DNA from: Petrotoga olearia DSM 13574
GTDB taxonomy: Bacteria > Thermotogota > Thermotogae > Petrotogales > Petrotogaceae
Reading direction: 5' to 3'
Assembly (NCBI RefSeq): GCF_002895525.1
Contig: NZ_AZRL01000004.1
Location: 191,429 to 255,428 of the forward strand
Length of the DNA: 64,000 bases
Shown here: positions 26,067 through 34,905 of the stretch, piece after piece
Numbering within the stretch: the first letter of the stretch is position 1
How the letters are laid out: the number at the start of each line of letters is the position of its first letter
Made by a program: the position numbers and the translations under genes
Notes under the pieces: model-generated
The model's input: the letters and a program-made list of their open reading frames with translations, nothing else
What the model was told of the DNA's origin: nothing
The model's database searches: none

Positions 26067-27308
26067 ATAAAGAAGTTATCAATTATCCTCATATTTTTGA
26101 TTTTAATTGTTTTATTAACCTTTGGAGAAACAACAATAAGGATAAAAAGTCCTTTAGATGTTTATACTAAAATTTATGAAACGGTACCTTTTTATCGATT
26201 TGTAAACTCAACTGAGGGAATAGGTCAAGATTATATAAAAGAATTACTTTCAACGACATTAGAATCTACAAATACAAATATTCAAAATTTTTTAAATGCC
26301 CCCATGGTATTTTATTCGGATAAAAACTATTCGGTCGGCGAATTATTTAATCCCAACTATTTTAACCTTTTATTTGACATGATCGTTAATTCAAAAGGTA
26401 TCGCCATATACTCTACCGAATACGAAGTTTTTAATGAAATCTTTACAAAAATCTTTGGTGCTAATAAGGTAAGCGACGACCTATACACCTTAGAAGAAAG
26501 AAATTTTACCGTTCAAAAAAATGATGATGGCCTCTTTTTGAATATGGCGCCTACAACCTATGATAATAATTCAAAGGGTTTAGTATCAGGCTCTCTGGAA
26601 AATATCTTAAATGAAAATAAACGTTGGGATTTTTATTTTACCGTTGATTCTAGAACCTTAAAGGCAACATTTGAGTCTAAAGATTATAGAGGTGCCCAAA
26701 ATAATTTTGATTTGACCATTTTGGAAAACAAAAAAATATTTGGAGAAGTTTTGAATATAGAAAAGTTGGATAAAACCAATTTCTCCGCATATTTCGAAAA
26801 TTTTTTAATGCCTTTGGACGATGAAAGTAAAAATGTTATAGGATTTATAGCCAATAGTATCAAAGAAGAGGAGTTTATAGCTATTAGTTCACAAAGTATA
26901 AGTAATAACGAGCTGAACTTATTCTTTGAAACATCCATTGATACTTATAAGCTCAAAGAATTTGCAGAAGAAAGAAATATGGAAGAGGGAAAGGTTGGAA
27001 CCTACAATTATTATCTTTGGTCTAATCAAAGTGTGGAAAACCAAATTTACCTTTATTTTACAGAAGATGAATTCATATTCTCAAACGTTTTACCCAATAG
27101 GATGAATGTGTATTTGTCGGAAATACCTCGATTTAAAAACACAAAATTTTATGGAGAAATTGAAAGAAAAGAAGGTCTCGATAATCTATTAATCTTAGAT
27201 ATTTCAAATTACTTATCAAAGAATTTTTATGGTTCTTTAGATAGTTGGATAATAAAAGAAGAATACGATAATGATGGAATGTATACAGTAGAAATGAAAA
27301 TTAGATAA
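26067..27308 (+). CDS. Secreted or lipid-anchored protein of unknown function, ATA start
   Basis: About 413 residues with an N-terminal hydrophobic signal (KKLSIILIFLILIVLLTFGE) and a soluble beta-rich body (DVYTKIYETVPFYRF; LISNYLSKNF-like C-terminus). I do not recognise a family. The signal is complete only if translation starts upstream of the TTG at 26097. The frame is open to a TAG at 26052, contains no ATG/GTG/TTG there, and has the SD AGGGAGGA six bases before ATA 26067, so ATA initiation is the best model. It lies between a chemoreceptor and secA, 44 bases before secA. Confidence 0.65.
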   Translation: MKKLSIILIFLILIVLLTFGETTIRIKSPLDVYTKIYETVPFYRFVNSTEGIGQDYIKELLSTTLESTNTNIQNFLNAPMVFYSDKNYSVGELFNPNYFNLLFDMIVNSKGIAIYSTEYEVFNEIFTKIFGANKVSDDLYTLEERNFTVQKNDDGLFLNMAPTTYDNNSKGLVSGSLENILNENKRWDFYFTVDSRTLKATFESKDYRGAQNNFDLTILENKKIFGEVLNIEKLDKTNFSAYFENFLMPLDDESKNVIGFIANSIKEEEFIAISSQSISNNELNLFFETSIDTYKLKEFAEERNMEEGKVGTYNYYLWSNQSVENQIYLYFTEDEFIFSNVLPNRMNVYLSEIPRFKNTKFYGEIERKEGLDNLLILDISNYLSKNFYGSLDSWIIKEEYDNDGMYTVEMKIR

Positions 27309-27352
27309 AAATTATAGCTTAGAAAGTTTGATTCGAAAGGAGTGCAATCTTT

Positions 27353-29827
27353 ATGCTTTTTGGACTGATAGACAAGAATAAAAGTTTACTTAAAAAATAT
27401 TCAAAGATCGCAAATAAAATAAACGAATTAGAAGAAAGTATGAAATCTCTCAGCGACACTGAATTATCTGGAAAGACCTTGGAGTTTAAAAACAGATTAA
27501 AACAAGGTGAGAGTTTGGACGATATCTTACCTGAAGCCTTTGCTGTCGTAAGAGAAGCCTCACGAAGAACGATAGGAATGCGGCATTTCGATGTACAGTT
27601 AATGGGAGGTATCGCTTTACATGAAGGTAAGATAACCGAGATGAAAACAGGAGAGGGAAAGACTTTAGTTGCAACCCTTCCTATATATCTAAATGCCTTA
27701 ACAGGGAAAAATGTTCATTTGGCTACCCATAATGACTATTTGGCTAAAAGAGATGCAAATTGGATGGGACCGGTTTATGAGTATCTTGGCTTGAGCGTAG
27801 GATACATTCAAGCCAATATGGACAAAGAAGATAGAAAAAAAGCTTATCAAGCTGATATAACTTACGGTACTGCTAATGAATTTGGATTTGATTATTTAAG
27901 GGACAATTTAGTTTACGAAATAAGCGACAAAGTACAAAGAGGACATTACTTTACAATAGTTGATGAAGCTGATTCCATTTTAATAGATGAAGCGAGGACA
28001 CCTTTAATCATTTCCGGCCCTTCAGATACTCCTTCTGAACTTTACAGAAGATTTGCCTCTTTGGCTAAGAGATTCATAATTGAAAAAGATTACACTATAG
28101 ATGAAAAACAAAAGACTTTAGCATTAACAGAAGAAGGGATAAGCAAAGCAGAAAAGTTATTATCTGTCGATAATTTATACGATCCAAGCAATATTAAGTA
28201 TTTGTTCCACCTCTTGAACGCCTTAAAGGCGATAAATTTTTTCAAAAGAGATAAAGATTATATCATTAGCGATGGGGAAGTTGTCATCGTTGATGAATTT
28301 ACCGGAAGATTATTACCTGGAAGAAGGTATTCTGAAGGATTACACCAGGCTATAGAAGCAAAAGAAGGAGTAAAAATCAAAGAAGAAAGCGTAACTTTTG
28401 CTACAATAACTTTCCAAAATTATTTTAGGATGTATGAAAAATTATCAGGTATGACCGGAACTGCAAAAACTGAAGAAGACGAGTTCAAGGCGATCTACAA
28501 TACAGAAGTTGTTGTTATCCCTACTAACGAACCTGTTATTCGGGAAGATAAAAATGATTTAATTTTTAAAACCGAAAAAGAAAAATATCAATCTATAATT
28601 GATGAGATAGTAAAGCGTAACCAGAAAGGCCAACCTGTATTGGTTGGAACAACATCCATTGAAAACAGTGAAACTATAAGTGAGATGCTAAAAAAAAGAG
28701 GAATAAAACATGAAGTTTTGAACGCAAAATATCACGAAAGGGAAGCAGAAATCATAGCTCAAGCTGGAGAAAGAAATGCCGTTACCATAGCCACGAATAT
28801 GGCGGGTAGAGGAACCGATATTAAATTGGGAGAAGGGGTTAAAGAACTCGGCGGTCTTTTCGTTTTGGGTACAGAAAGACATGAAAGTAGAAGAATAGAT
28901 AACCAATTAATAGGAAGATCTGGTAGGCAAGGGGATCCTGGCGAATCAAGATTTATTATCTCTTTTGAAGATGACGTTTTACGATTGTTCGGTGGGGAAA
29001 GAATGAAAAACATGATGACCGCCCTAAAAATTGAAGAAGGTCAACCCATTGAACATAAAATGCTCAGTAAAGTTATTCGAGATGCTCAAAAGAAAATAGA
29101 AGGAATACACTTCTCGATAAGAAAAAGATTGTACGAATTTGACTCTGTAATGGACAAACAAAGAACTGTAATATACAACCATAGGGATTGGATACTCGAG
29201 CAAGGAAATTACGATGATCATATAAAAGACATCTTTATGGATGTTGTGGAAAGAATAGTTGAATTCTCATTTGATGAAGTAGAAGAAAAATACGACAAAA
29301 GTAGTATTTCAGAAAAGTTGAAACAATATTTGATAATTTCTGACATAAAGGGGAACACCCGCGAGGAAATAGAGAATGAAATCTTTGATCTACTGTGGAA
29401 AAGATATCAATACAAAAAAGAGGAGTTTGGAGAAGATTTCAACAAAGTCGCAAAATTTGTTATGTTAAGAATAATAGATGAAAAATGGAGGTACCATTTA
29501 GATTCTATTGAAGCGTTAAAGGAAGCCGTGGGATTAAGATCCTATGGTCAAAAAGACCCTGTCATGGAATTTAAAAAAGAATCGTACCTACTTTTTGATC
29601 AAATGGTTGACAGTATATACGACGAAATAGTTAATTATCTAATGAGAATAGCAAGGGTTGTTCCAGAAAAAGAAGAAAGAGAAGCAAAAAAAATATACGC
29701 CAGCTTGAACTTTGTACATAACAACGTATCAGTAGTTGATGAAACGAACAATGGTGAAGGATCTAAAAATAACAATAAGTCTAAACAATCCAACAAGATT
29801 AAAAAAAGGTATAAAGTTAAAAGATAA
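27353..29827 (+). CDS. secA: Preprotein translocase ATPase SecA
   Basis: Motor of the Sec pathway, pushing unfolded secretory proteins through SecYEG. 824 residues. Walker A is TGEGKT (near residue 100), the DEAD box IVDEADSILIDEARTPL lies near 205, and ATNMAGRGTDI and IGRSGRQGDPG mark the second helicase domain. The C-terminus ends in a basic, asparagine-rich tail without the cysteine-rich zinc/SecB-binding motif. ATG start with AAAGGAG. prfB follows 30 bases later, the common secA-prfB arrangement. Confidence 0.97.
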   Translation: MLFGLIDKNKSLLKKYSKIANKINELEESMKSLSDTELSGKTLEFKNRLKQGESLDDILPEAFAVVREASRRTIGMRHFDVQLMGGIALHEGKITEMKTGEGKTLVATLPIYLNALTGKNVHLATHNDYLAKRDANWMGPVYEYLGLSVGYIQANMDKEDRKKAYQADITYGTANEFGFDYLRDNLVYEISDKVQRGHYFTIVDEADSILIDEARTPLIISGPSDTPSELYRRFASLAKRFIIEKDYTIDEKQKTLALTEEGISKAEKLLSVDNLYDPSNIKYLFHLLNALKAINFFKRDKDYIISDGEVVIVDEFTGRLLPGRRYSEGLHQAIEAKEGVKIKEESVTFATITFQNYFRMYEKLSGMTGTAKTEEDEFKAIYNTEVVVIPTNEPVIREDKNDLIFKTEKEKYQSIIDEIVKRNQKGQPVLVGTTSIENSETISEMLKKRGIKHEVLNAKYHEREAEIIAQAGERNAVTIATNMAGRGTDIKLGEGVKELGGLFVLGTERHESRRIDNQLIGRSGRQGDPGESRFIISFEDDVLRLFGGERMKNMMTALKIEEGQPIEHKMLSKVIRDAQKKIEGIHFSIRKRLYEFDSVMDKQRTVIYNHRDWILEQGNYDDHIKDIFMDVVERIVEFSFDEVEEKYDKSSISEKLKQYLIISDIKGNTREEIENEIFDLLWKRYQYKKEEFGEDFNKVAKFVMLRIIDEKWRYHLDSIEALKEAVGLRSYGQKDPVMEFKKESYLLFDQMVDSIYDEIVNYLMRIARVVPEKEEREAKKIYASLNFVHNNVSVVDETNNGEGSKNNNKSKQSNKIKKRYKVKR

Positions 29828-29857
29828 TAATTGAAGCCATTTTTAAGAGGTGATTCG

Positions 29858-30958
29858 ATGATAGAATACGAAACGAAAGTAAAAATAGATGAGTTGAAAG
29901 AAAATTTTGAGGATTTAAAAGGAATTTTTGGTATAGAAGAAGCAGAAGAAGAAGTTAAAAAACTTGACAAAGAAATGATGGAACCAAACTTTTGGAATGA
30001 TCAAAACAGGGCTAAAAAGATCTCCAAAATGGCACAAAATTTAAAAGATGAAATTGATGAATTCAAAAAATTGCAGAACGATTTTGAAGAATTAGAAATA
30101 GCGGTTGAATTATCAGAGGATGATCCATCAATGACCGCCCAAGTTGAATCGATTTTAAAAGTAATTGAAAAAAAGATCGGTTCTTTTCGTCTAAGGATGT
30201 TATTATCGGAAGAATATGATGATGCAAACGCCTTTATTAGCCTACATCCAGGTGCAGGTGGAACAGAATCACAGGATTGGGCATCTATGTTACTGAGAAT
30301 GTACACTCGATGGGCAGATAAAAATAATTATGATATCGAAACGGTAGACTTCCAAGAGGGAGATGAAGCCGGAATAAAAAGCGCAACAATCAAAATTTCA
30401 GGCCCCTATGTCTACGGTAAATTAAAGTATGAAAGTGGTGTCCATCGACTCGTGAGAATTTCTCCCTTTGACGCTAATGGAAGACGACACACTTCTTTTG
30501 CATCGATATCCGTGATGCCAGAATTTGACGAAAATGTTGAAATAGAAATAAATCCAGATGATTTGAAAATAGATACTTATAGATCTGGTGGAGCAGGTGG
30601 CCAACATGTTAATAAAACTGATTCAGCGGTTAGGATTACTCATTTACCGACAGGTATAGTGGTAGCGGTACAAAACGAACGTTCACAACATCAAAACAAA
30701 GCCACCGCTTTAAAAATTTTAAAAGCAAAATTATATGAGTTAGAACAGCAAAAAAATTTAGAAGAAAAATTAAAATTACGTGGTGAAATAAAGGATATTT
30801 CCTGGGGTAATCAGATTAGATCTTACGTTTTATATCCTTATACTTTGGTTAAAGACCTAAGAACAGATTACGAAACCTCTAACGCTCAAGCTGTATTGGA
30901 TGGGGAAATAGATGAATTCATAGAAGAAGAACTGTTATTCTTCGCAAAATATAAGTAA
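29858..30958 (+). CDS. prfB: Peptide chain release factor 2
   Basis: Recognises UGA and UAA stop codons and triggers peptide release. 366 residues of normal length. The SPF stop-codon recognition tripeptide is in RISPFDANG, and the catalytic GGQ in GGAGGQHVNKTDSAVRI. An in-frame TTG at 29831 lacks an SD; ATG 29858 follows AAGAGGTGA. The reading frame is continuous, so the programmed +1 frameshift that regulates prfB in many bacteria is absent here. Confidence 0.96.
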   Translation: MIEYETKVKIDELKENFEDLKGIFGIEEAEEEVKKLDKEMMEPNFWNDQNRAKKISKMAQNLKDEIDEFKKLQNDFEELEIAVELSEDDPSMTAQVESILKVIEKKIGSFRLRMLLSEEYDDANAFISLHPGAGGTESQDWASMLLRMYTRWADKNNYDIETVDFQEGDEAGIKSATIKISGPYVYGKLKYESGVHRLVRISPFDANGRRHTSFASISVMPEFDENVEIEINPDDLKIDTYRSGGAGGQHVNKTDSAVRITHLPTGIVVAVQNERSQHQNKATALKILKAKLYELEQQKNLEEKLKLRGEIKDISWGNQIRSYVLYPYTLVKDLRTDYETSNAQAVLDGEIDEFIEEELLFFAKYK

Positions 30959-30968
30959 AAAAATTAAC

Positions 30969-30996
30969 TTGCTTTTCAGCGAAAGAGGTGTATAAT
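30969..30996 (+). promoter_or_regulatory. Possible promoter overlapping the rsmH ribosome-binding site
   Basis: TTGCTT (30969-30974) and TATAAT (30991-30996) are 16 bases apart. The -10 box overlaps the gap between SD and the predicted ATA start. If used, it would give a nearly leaderless transcript beginning near 31003, which could then use the ATG at 31034. It may also be chance in AT-rich DNA. Confidence 0.35.
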
Positions 30997-30997
30997 A

Positions 30998-31894
30998 ATA
31001 GTAAGAAAATACAATGATTTTCATAAAAGTGTAATGGTTGAGGAAATCTTATCCTATTTGATAACTAAAAAAGATGGTGTTTATGTGGATTGTACCGCTG
31101 GTGAAGGAGGACATATAAAAGCTATTTTAGAATTCACCAATAGCAAAGCTAAAATAATTGGCGTCGATGTGGATTATGAGGTATTGGAAATCGCAGAACA
31201 AAGATTAAAAGATTTATCGGATAATGTGGTATTGATTAAATCTTCTTATAAAGATATAGATATTGTTTTAAGGGGATTAGATATTGATAAAGTTGATGGT
31301 TTTTTAATGGATTTAGGAGTTTCTACTTTTCAACTAAAAGGTGAAAATAGAGGGTTTACTTTTACTAAAGACGAACCGTTAGACATGAGAATGGATACCG
31401 AAGCGAAGAAAGATGCTGCATACATAGTCAATAATTATTCACAAGAAGAGCTCAGACGTATCATTTTTGAGTATGGAGAAGAAAAAAGGTTTGCTTACAG
31501 TATTTCAAAAAGTATTATAAAAAGCAGGCCTATAAACACTACACAAGATTTAGTGAGTGCCATAAGGAAAGGGTTACCTAGTTCAATAACGCACGACAGG
31601 CACAGACATTTTGCCACAAAAACTTTTCAAGCTCTGAGAATAGAAGTTAATGAAGAATTGAAAAACATCGAAGAAACCCTTGTTAAATTTGAAAATTTTT
31701 TAAATACAGGAGCAAGAGTAGCTGTAATAAGCTTTCATTCTTTGGAAGATAGGATCATTAAAAATTTTTTTAAAAATAATGAAAGATATAATTTCCTCAC
31801 TCCCAAACCTATTTTACCTTCTCAAGAAGAAATAAAATATAATTCAAGAAGCAGAAGTGCGAAATTGAGAGTGGCCGAGTATATAGGGGTTTAA
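30998..31894 (+). CDS. rsmH: 16S rRNA (cytosine-1402-N4)-methyltransferase RsmH, ATA start
   Basis: Methylates C1402 of 16S rRNA. The product is 298 residues. The family N-terminus VRKYNDFHKSVMVEE, with its conserved H-x-x-V-M, begins upstream of the first ATG (31034). Between the in-frame stop at 30965 and that ATG there is no ATG, GTG or TTG, while ATA 30998 lies seven bases after SD AGAGGTG. Other signatures are DCTAGEGGHIKAIL (SAM binding), DGFLMDLGVSTFQL, RGFTFTKDEPLDMRMD, THDRHRHFATKTFQALRI and VISFHSLEDRIIK. It heads a short dcw-type block with ftsL-like and ftsI genes. Confidence 0.93.
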   Translation: MVRKYNDFHKSVMVEEILSYLITKKDGVYVDCTAGEGGHIKAILEFTNSKAKIIGVDVDYEVLEIAEQRLKDLSDNVVLIKSSYKDIDIVLRGLDIDKVDGFLMDLGVSTFQLKGENRGFTFTKDEPLDMRMDTEAKKDAAYIVNNYSQEELRRIIFEYGEEKRFAYSISKSIIKSRPINTTQDLVSAIRKGLPSSITHDRHRHFATKTFQALRIEVNEELKNIEETLVKFENFLNTGARVAVISFHSLEDRIIKNFFKNNERYNFLTPKPILPSQEEIKYNSRSRSAKLRVAEYIGV

Positions 31895-31922
31895 AGAATG
31901 ACAAGAGTTAGGGGGAGTTTCT

Positions 31923-32198
31923 ATGGAAAAAAATGTGTACGCAAAAAGCAAAGGAATAGAAAAAACTAAATCTAAAGTTAAGTCTCTCGATATTGCTATA
32001 ATCGTTTTAGTTTTCTTAGCCTTTTTAACTGTTAGCATTTGGCTTACTATCTTTCTTAACTTTGGTAAAAATATTGAGAATTATAAATCCATAATAGTCC
32101 AATCTCAGATGGAGCTTAATAATATGGAATCACAGATATCTGCCTTAGATAGCCAAATAGATAGATATATAGAGATCTTAAATATTATGGAGAAATAA
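31923..32198 (+). CDS. FtsL-like cell-division membrane protein
   Basis: A 91-residue single-pass protein: basic cytoplasmic N-terminus of about 27 residues, one transmembrane helix (IAIIVLVFLAFLTVSIWLTI) and a periplasmic coiled coil with heptads (MELNNMESQISALDSQIDRY). It lies exactly where ftsL is found in dcw clusters, between rsmH and ftsI. FtsL sequences diverge widely, so the call rests on topology and position. ATG start with AGGGGGAG. Confidence 0.65.
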   Translation: MEKNVYAKSKGIEKTKSKVKSLDIAIIVLVFLAFLTVSIWLTIFLNFGKNIENYKSIIVQSQMELNNMESQISALDSQIDRYIEILNIMEK

Positions 32199-32205
32199 TT
32201 TAACT

Positions 32206-33903
32206 ATGAAACGCAAATGGTTAATTTTCACCTTCCTTTTTCTTTCAGGATATATTTTTCTTATCACCATTACTTTTGTGTATAATAACTCTTTGGAAAA
32301 GGACTTTAACGAATTTTCAACCTCTCTAGAAAATAATAAATACTCAGAACTTGTGGATTCTAAGGGAAATATGATTGTATACAACCAAGAAAAATACGAA
32401 GCTTGGGTAGATTTAGGTTTTATGAAATCACGAAACGATTTTAAAAAAAACAAATATTTATTGAATCAAAGGTTTAGTGACGATGAAATAGAAACCATTA
32501 AGTTTTTAAAATGGGGAACTTATGATACTTATGAAGAGGCTTATATCGATCTTGGAATTTTAAACAAATACGCGAGAATATATCCTGTTACTCACCGCGT
32601 TTACAATGAATTATTTTCTCTTGATCTACTAATCGGAAAAACTAATAGAACCACCTATGGAATCGAACCTTTTTTATTAGAGAATGGGATTTTAAACAGT
32701 CAAAAAACAATCAGTTTAAGTATAGATTTGAAAATGCAGCAAATAGCCTATGAAGAACTTCTAAATACCGTAAAAAAAGAATCCGCAGAAGGCGGAATTG
32801 TTGTAGTTATGGAGAGCAAGACCGGTAAAATTAAATCAAGTGTTTCGCTTTATCCCTGGAATATTGCTTATATGGGATATATAGAACCAGGGTCCACACT
32901 TAAACCGTTATTAATTTCTACAGCACTGGATGAACATATTATAAATCCTAACGATAAATTTTATTCTGGCTACGAGTATTATCCTACAGGTAAAAAAAAT
33001 TTCAAGGTAACCGAATCCCAAGGTTATGGAATGGGAGAAGTTGGCCTTAGGGAAACTCTAACCTATTCCTCAAATATAGCGATCGCTCAGATAATGGAAA
33101 AAATACTTGAAGAATTTTCTAATCAATGGCTCTACCAAAAACTTTTGACCTATGGTTTTGGGAAAAAAACAGGAATAGAATTCAAAGGTGAAATCAACGG
33201 TGTAGTCCCTTATCCGGATGATTGGTATGAAATAACGCCTTTTCAGATTGCTCTGGGTCAGGGAATAGGGATCACACCTATACAGTTAATATCGGCCTTT
33301 AACGTGATCCCCAACGATGGGAAGTATGTAAAGCCCACTTTTTTAGAAGTAAAAGAAATCTCAGAAAGGCAAGTGATATCTGAACCTACCGCCAAAATAG
33401 TGAAAGAGTGGTTAAGTTATACAGTTACAGAAGGAACTGCCCGAAAAGCTTATAAAGAAGGGTTGAGAATCGGTGGAAAAACCGGCACGGCCCAAAAGGC
33501 GGAAAGCGGCATAGGATACATTGAAGGTAGTTATTATTCTTTGTTTGTTGGTTTTTATCCGGTTGTTGATCCTATATATACTGCTGTAGTTGTTATCGAT
33601 AATCCTAAAGAAGAATTTTATGGTGGAGAAGTAGCTGCACCTGTTTTAACTAACATTTTTTATAGATATTCCAAAGAAAAAGAAAGTAGCGCATTCGATA
33701 ATCAAAAAGTTTTTTATCAAGATATTATGCCAGATTTGATTGGTTATCCTATAACCGAAGCTCACAACATTCTGTTGAACTTAGGAATAAAAGAAAAAAA
33801 CCTAATAATCACTGGTAATGGGAACACCGTTGTTTCACAATCTGTTCCACCATATAAGTATCTAAGCGATCAAGAAATCATTCAACTTCACACAATCGAC
33901 TGA
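32206..33903 (+). CDS. ftsI: Penicillin-binding protein, FtsI-type transpeptidase with PASTA domain
   Basis: Cross-links septal peptidoglycan at the cell-division site. 565 residues. An N-terminal membrane anchor (WLIFTFLFLSGYIFLITIT) precedes a dimerisation domain. The transpeptidase domain has the catalytic serine in EPGSTLKP near residue 227, the SxN motif in YSSNIAIAQ near 287 and KTGTAQ near 425. The C-terminus (MPDLIGYPITEAHNILLNLG) is one PASTA repeat. The ATG lies seven bases after the ftsL-like stop, with only a weak SD, suggesting translational coupling. Confidence 0.92.
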   Translation: MKRKWLIFTFLFLSGYIFLITITFVYNNSLEKDFNEFSTSLENNKYSELVDSKGNMIVYNQEKYEAWVDLGFMKSRNDFKKNKYLLNQRFSDDEIETIKFLKWGTYDTYEEAYIDLGILNKYARIYPVTHRVYNELFSLDLLIGKTNRTTYGIEPFLLENGILNSQKTISLSIDLKMQQIAYEELLNTVKKESAEGGIVVVMESKTGKIKSSVSLYPWNIAYMGYIEPGSTLKPLLISTALDEHIINPNDKFYSGYEYYPTGKKNFKVTESQGYGMGEVGLRETLTYSSNIAIAQIMEKILEEFSNQWLYQKLLTYGFGKKTGIEFKGEINGVVPYPDDWYEITPFQIALGQGIGITPIQLISAFNVIPNDGKYVKPTFLEVKEISERQVISEPTAKIVKEWLSYTVTEGTARKAYKEGLRIGGKTGTAQKAESGIGYIEGSYYSLFVGFYPVVDPIYTAVVVIDNPKEEFYGGEVAAPVLTNIFYRYSKEKESSAFDNQKVFYQDIMPDLIGYPITEAHNILLNLGIKEKNLIITGNGNTVVSQSVPPYKYLSDQEIIQLHTID

Positions 33904-33915
33904 GGAGAGGTAACG

Positions 33916-34905
33916 TTGCAAAAAATATTTATATTAGGGAATTCAACCATACAAAAAAGAATCAGAATCGAAGAAATTATTGAAAAATCCCCAAGTGCTG
34001 AAATAGTTACATTATCACCTGAAAATTATGTAGATGAAGACATCAACAATCTTTTCACTATGGGAAGTATCTTTTCCACAAATAGAATCATAATAATTTC
34101 AGATTTTGATTCCTTTAAAATCCCTTATCAAGAAAAGATCTCCACCTTACTGAAAAATTATGAAAATTCTTTTGAAGGTATTCTCATTTTGGATAGTCAA
34201 AAGGAAAATAAATATCTAAAAGAAATAAATTTCGATAAAAAAATAGAGGCGATGGTTCCCCCCCCTTGGAAAGATGAATTGTGGATAGGCATGGTTAAGG
34301 ATTTAGCAGGCAAGTTAAACAAACAATTAAGTAACGAAACAGCCGAGAAAATTATACAATTCGTTGGAAAAAATGAGGATTTGTTGTATGAGGAAATTAA
34401 AAAGCTCTCCATATATTCCGATACTGAGATTATATCTATAAAAGACGTGGAAGATGTTTCTACTTATTTTTCTACAGCGAACTACGAAGAACTTTGCTAT
34501 GATTTAGCAACAAAGAGATTACCACATTCACTAATAAAGCTGCAATTGATGGTAAAATCTTCTTTATTCTCCCCAATTGCTTTAGCAAATTATTTATACA
34601 GGTACTTTTTGGATTTATATGCGGTGATACTAAATACGGAAAGAAAGACAACCTACAATTGGTCTGAAATCGTAAAAATCAGTAAAGAAAGCATGGTTTC
34701 ACAGCAAAGAGTAGCTTCCTTCTTAGGGTTCAATTTTAAAAACGAAAAAGTAAAAAAAACCAACGTTGAGAAACTCTACTCTACTTCTTCAATCGAAAAA
34801 ATAATAATTAATCTCGAAGAATTGGATAGATCCTTAAAAATAGGTGGTGAACCAAAAGTACTCTTCCCAAAATTATTTGAAGAAATATGTTCATCGAATC
34901 TATGA
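33916..34905 (+). CDS. holA: DNA polymerase III delta subunit
   Basis: Part of the clamp loader that opens the beta clamp ring. 329 residues with a divergent HolA layout: N-terminal FILGNSTIQKRIRIEEII, then FSTNRIIIISDFDSF and the middle domain with KIIQFVGKNEDLLYEEIKKLSIY-like helices, and the C-terminal collar domain ending LEELDRSLKIGGEPKVLF. HolA proteins are weakly conserved, but this pattern is characteristic. TTG start behind GAGGAGAGG. Its stop abuts the stop of the convergent histidine kinase with no gap. Confidence 0.85.
   Translation: MQKIFILGNSTIQKRIRIEEIIEKSPSAEIVTLSPENYVDEDINNLFTMGSIFSTNRIIIISDFDSFKIPYQEKISTLLKNYENSFEGILILDSQKENKYLKEINFDKKIEAMVPPPWKDELWIGMVKDLAGKLNKQLSNETAEKIIQFVGKNEDLLYEEIKKLSIYSDTEIISIKDVEDVSTYFSTANYEELCYDLATKRLPHSLIKLQLMVKSSLFSPIALANYLYRYFLDLYAVILNTERKTTYNWSEIVKISKESMVSQQRVASFLGFNFKNEKVKKTNVEKLYSTSSIEKIIINLEELDRSLKIGGEPKVLFPKLFEEICSSNL

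Noticed and set aside
29858..29960. Programmed +1 frameshift in prfB
   Set aside because: The frame is continuous through the region where the in-frame TGA normally lies; no slippery CTT-TGA is present.
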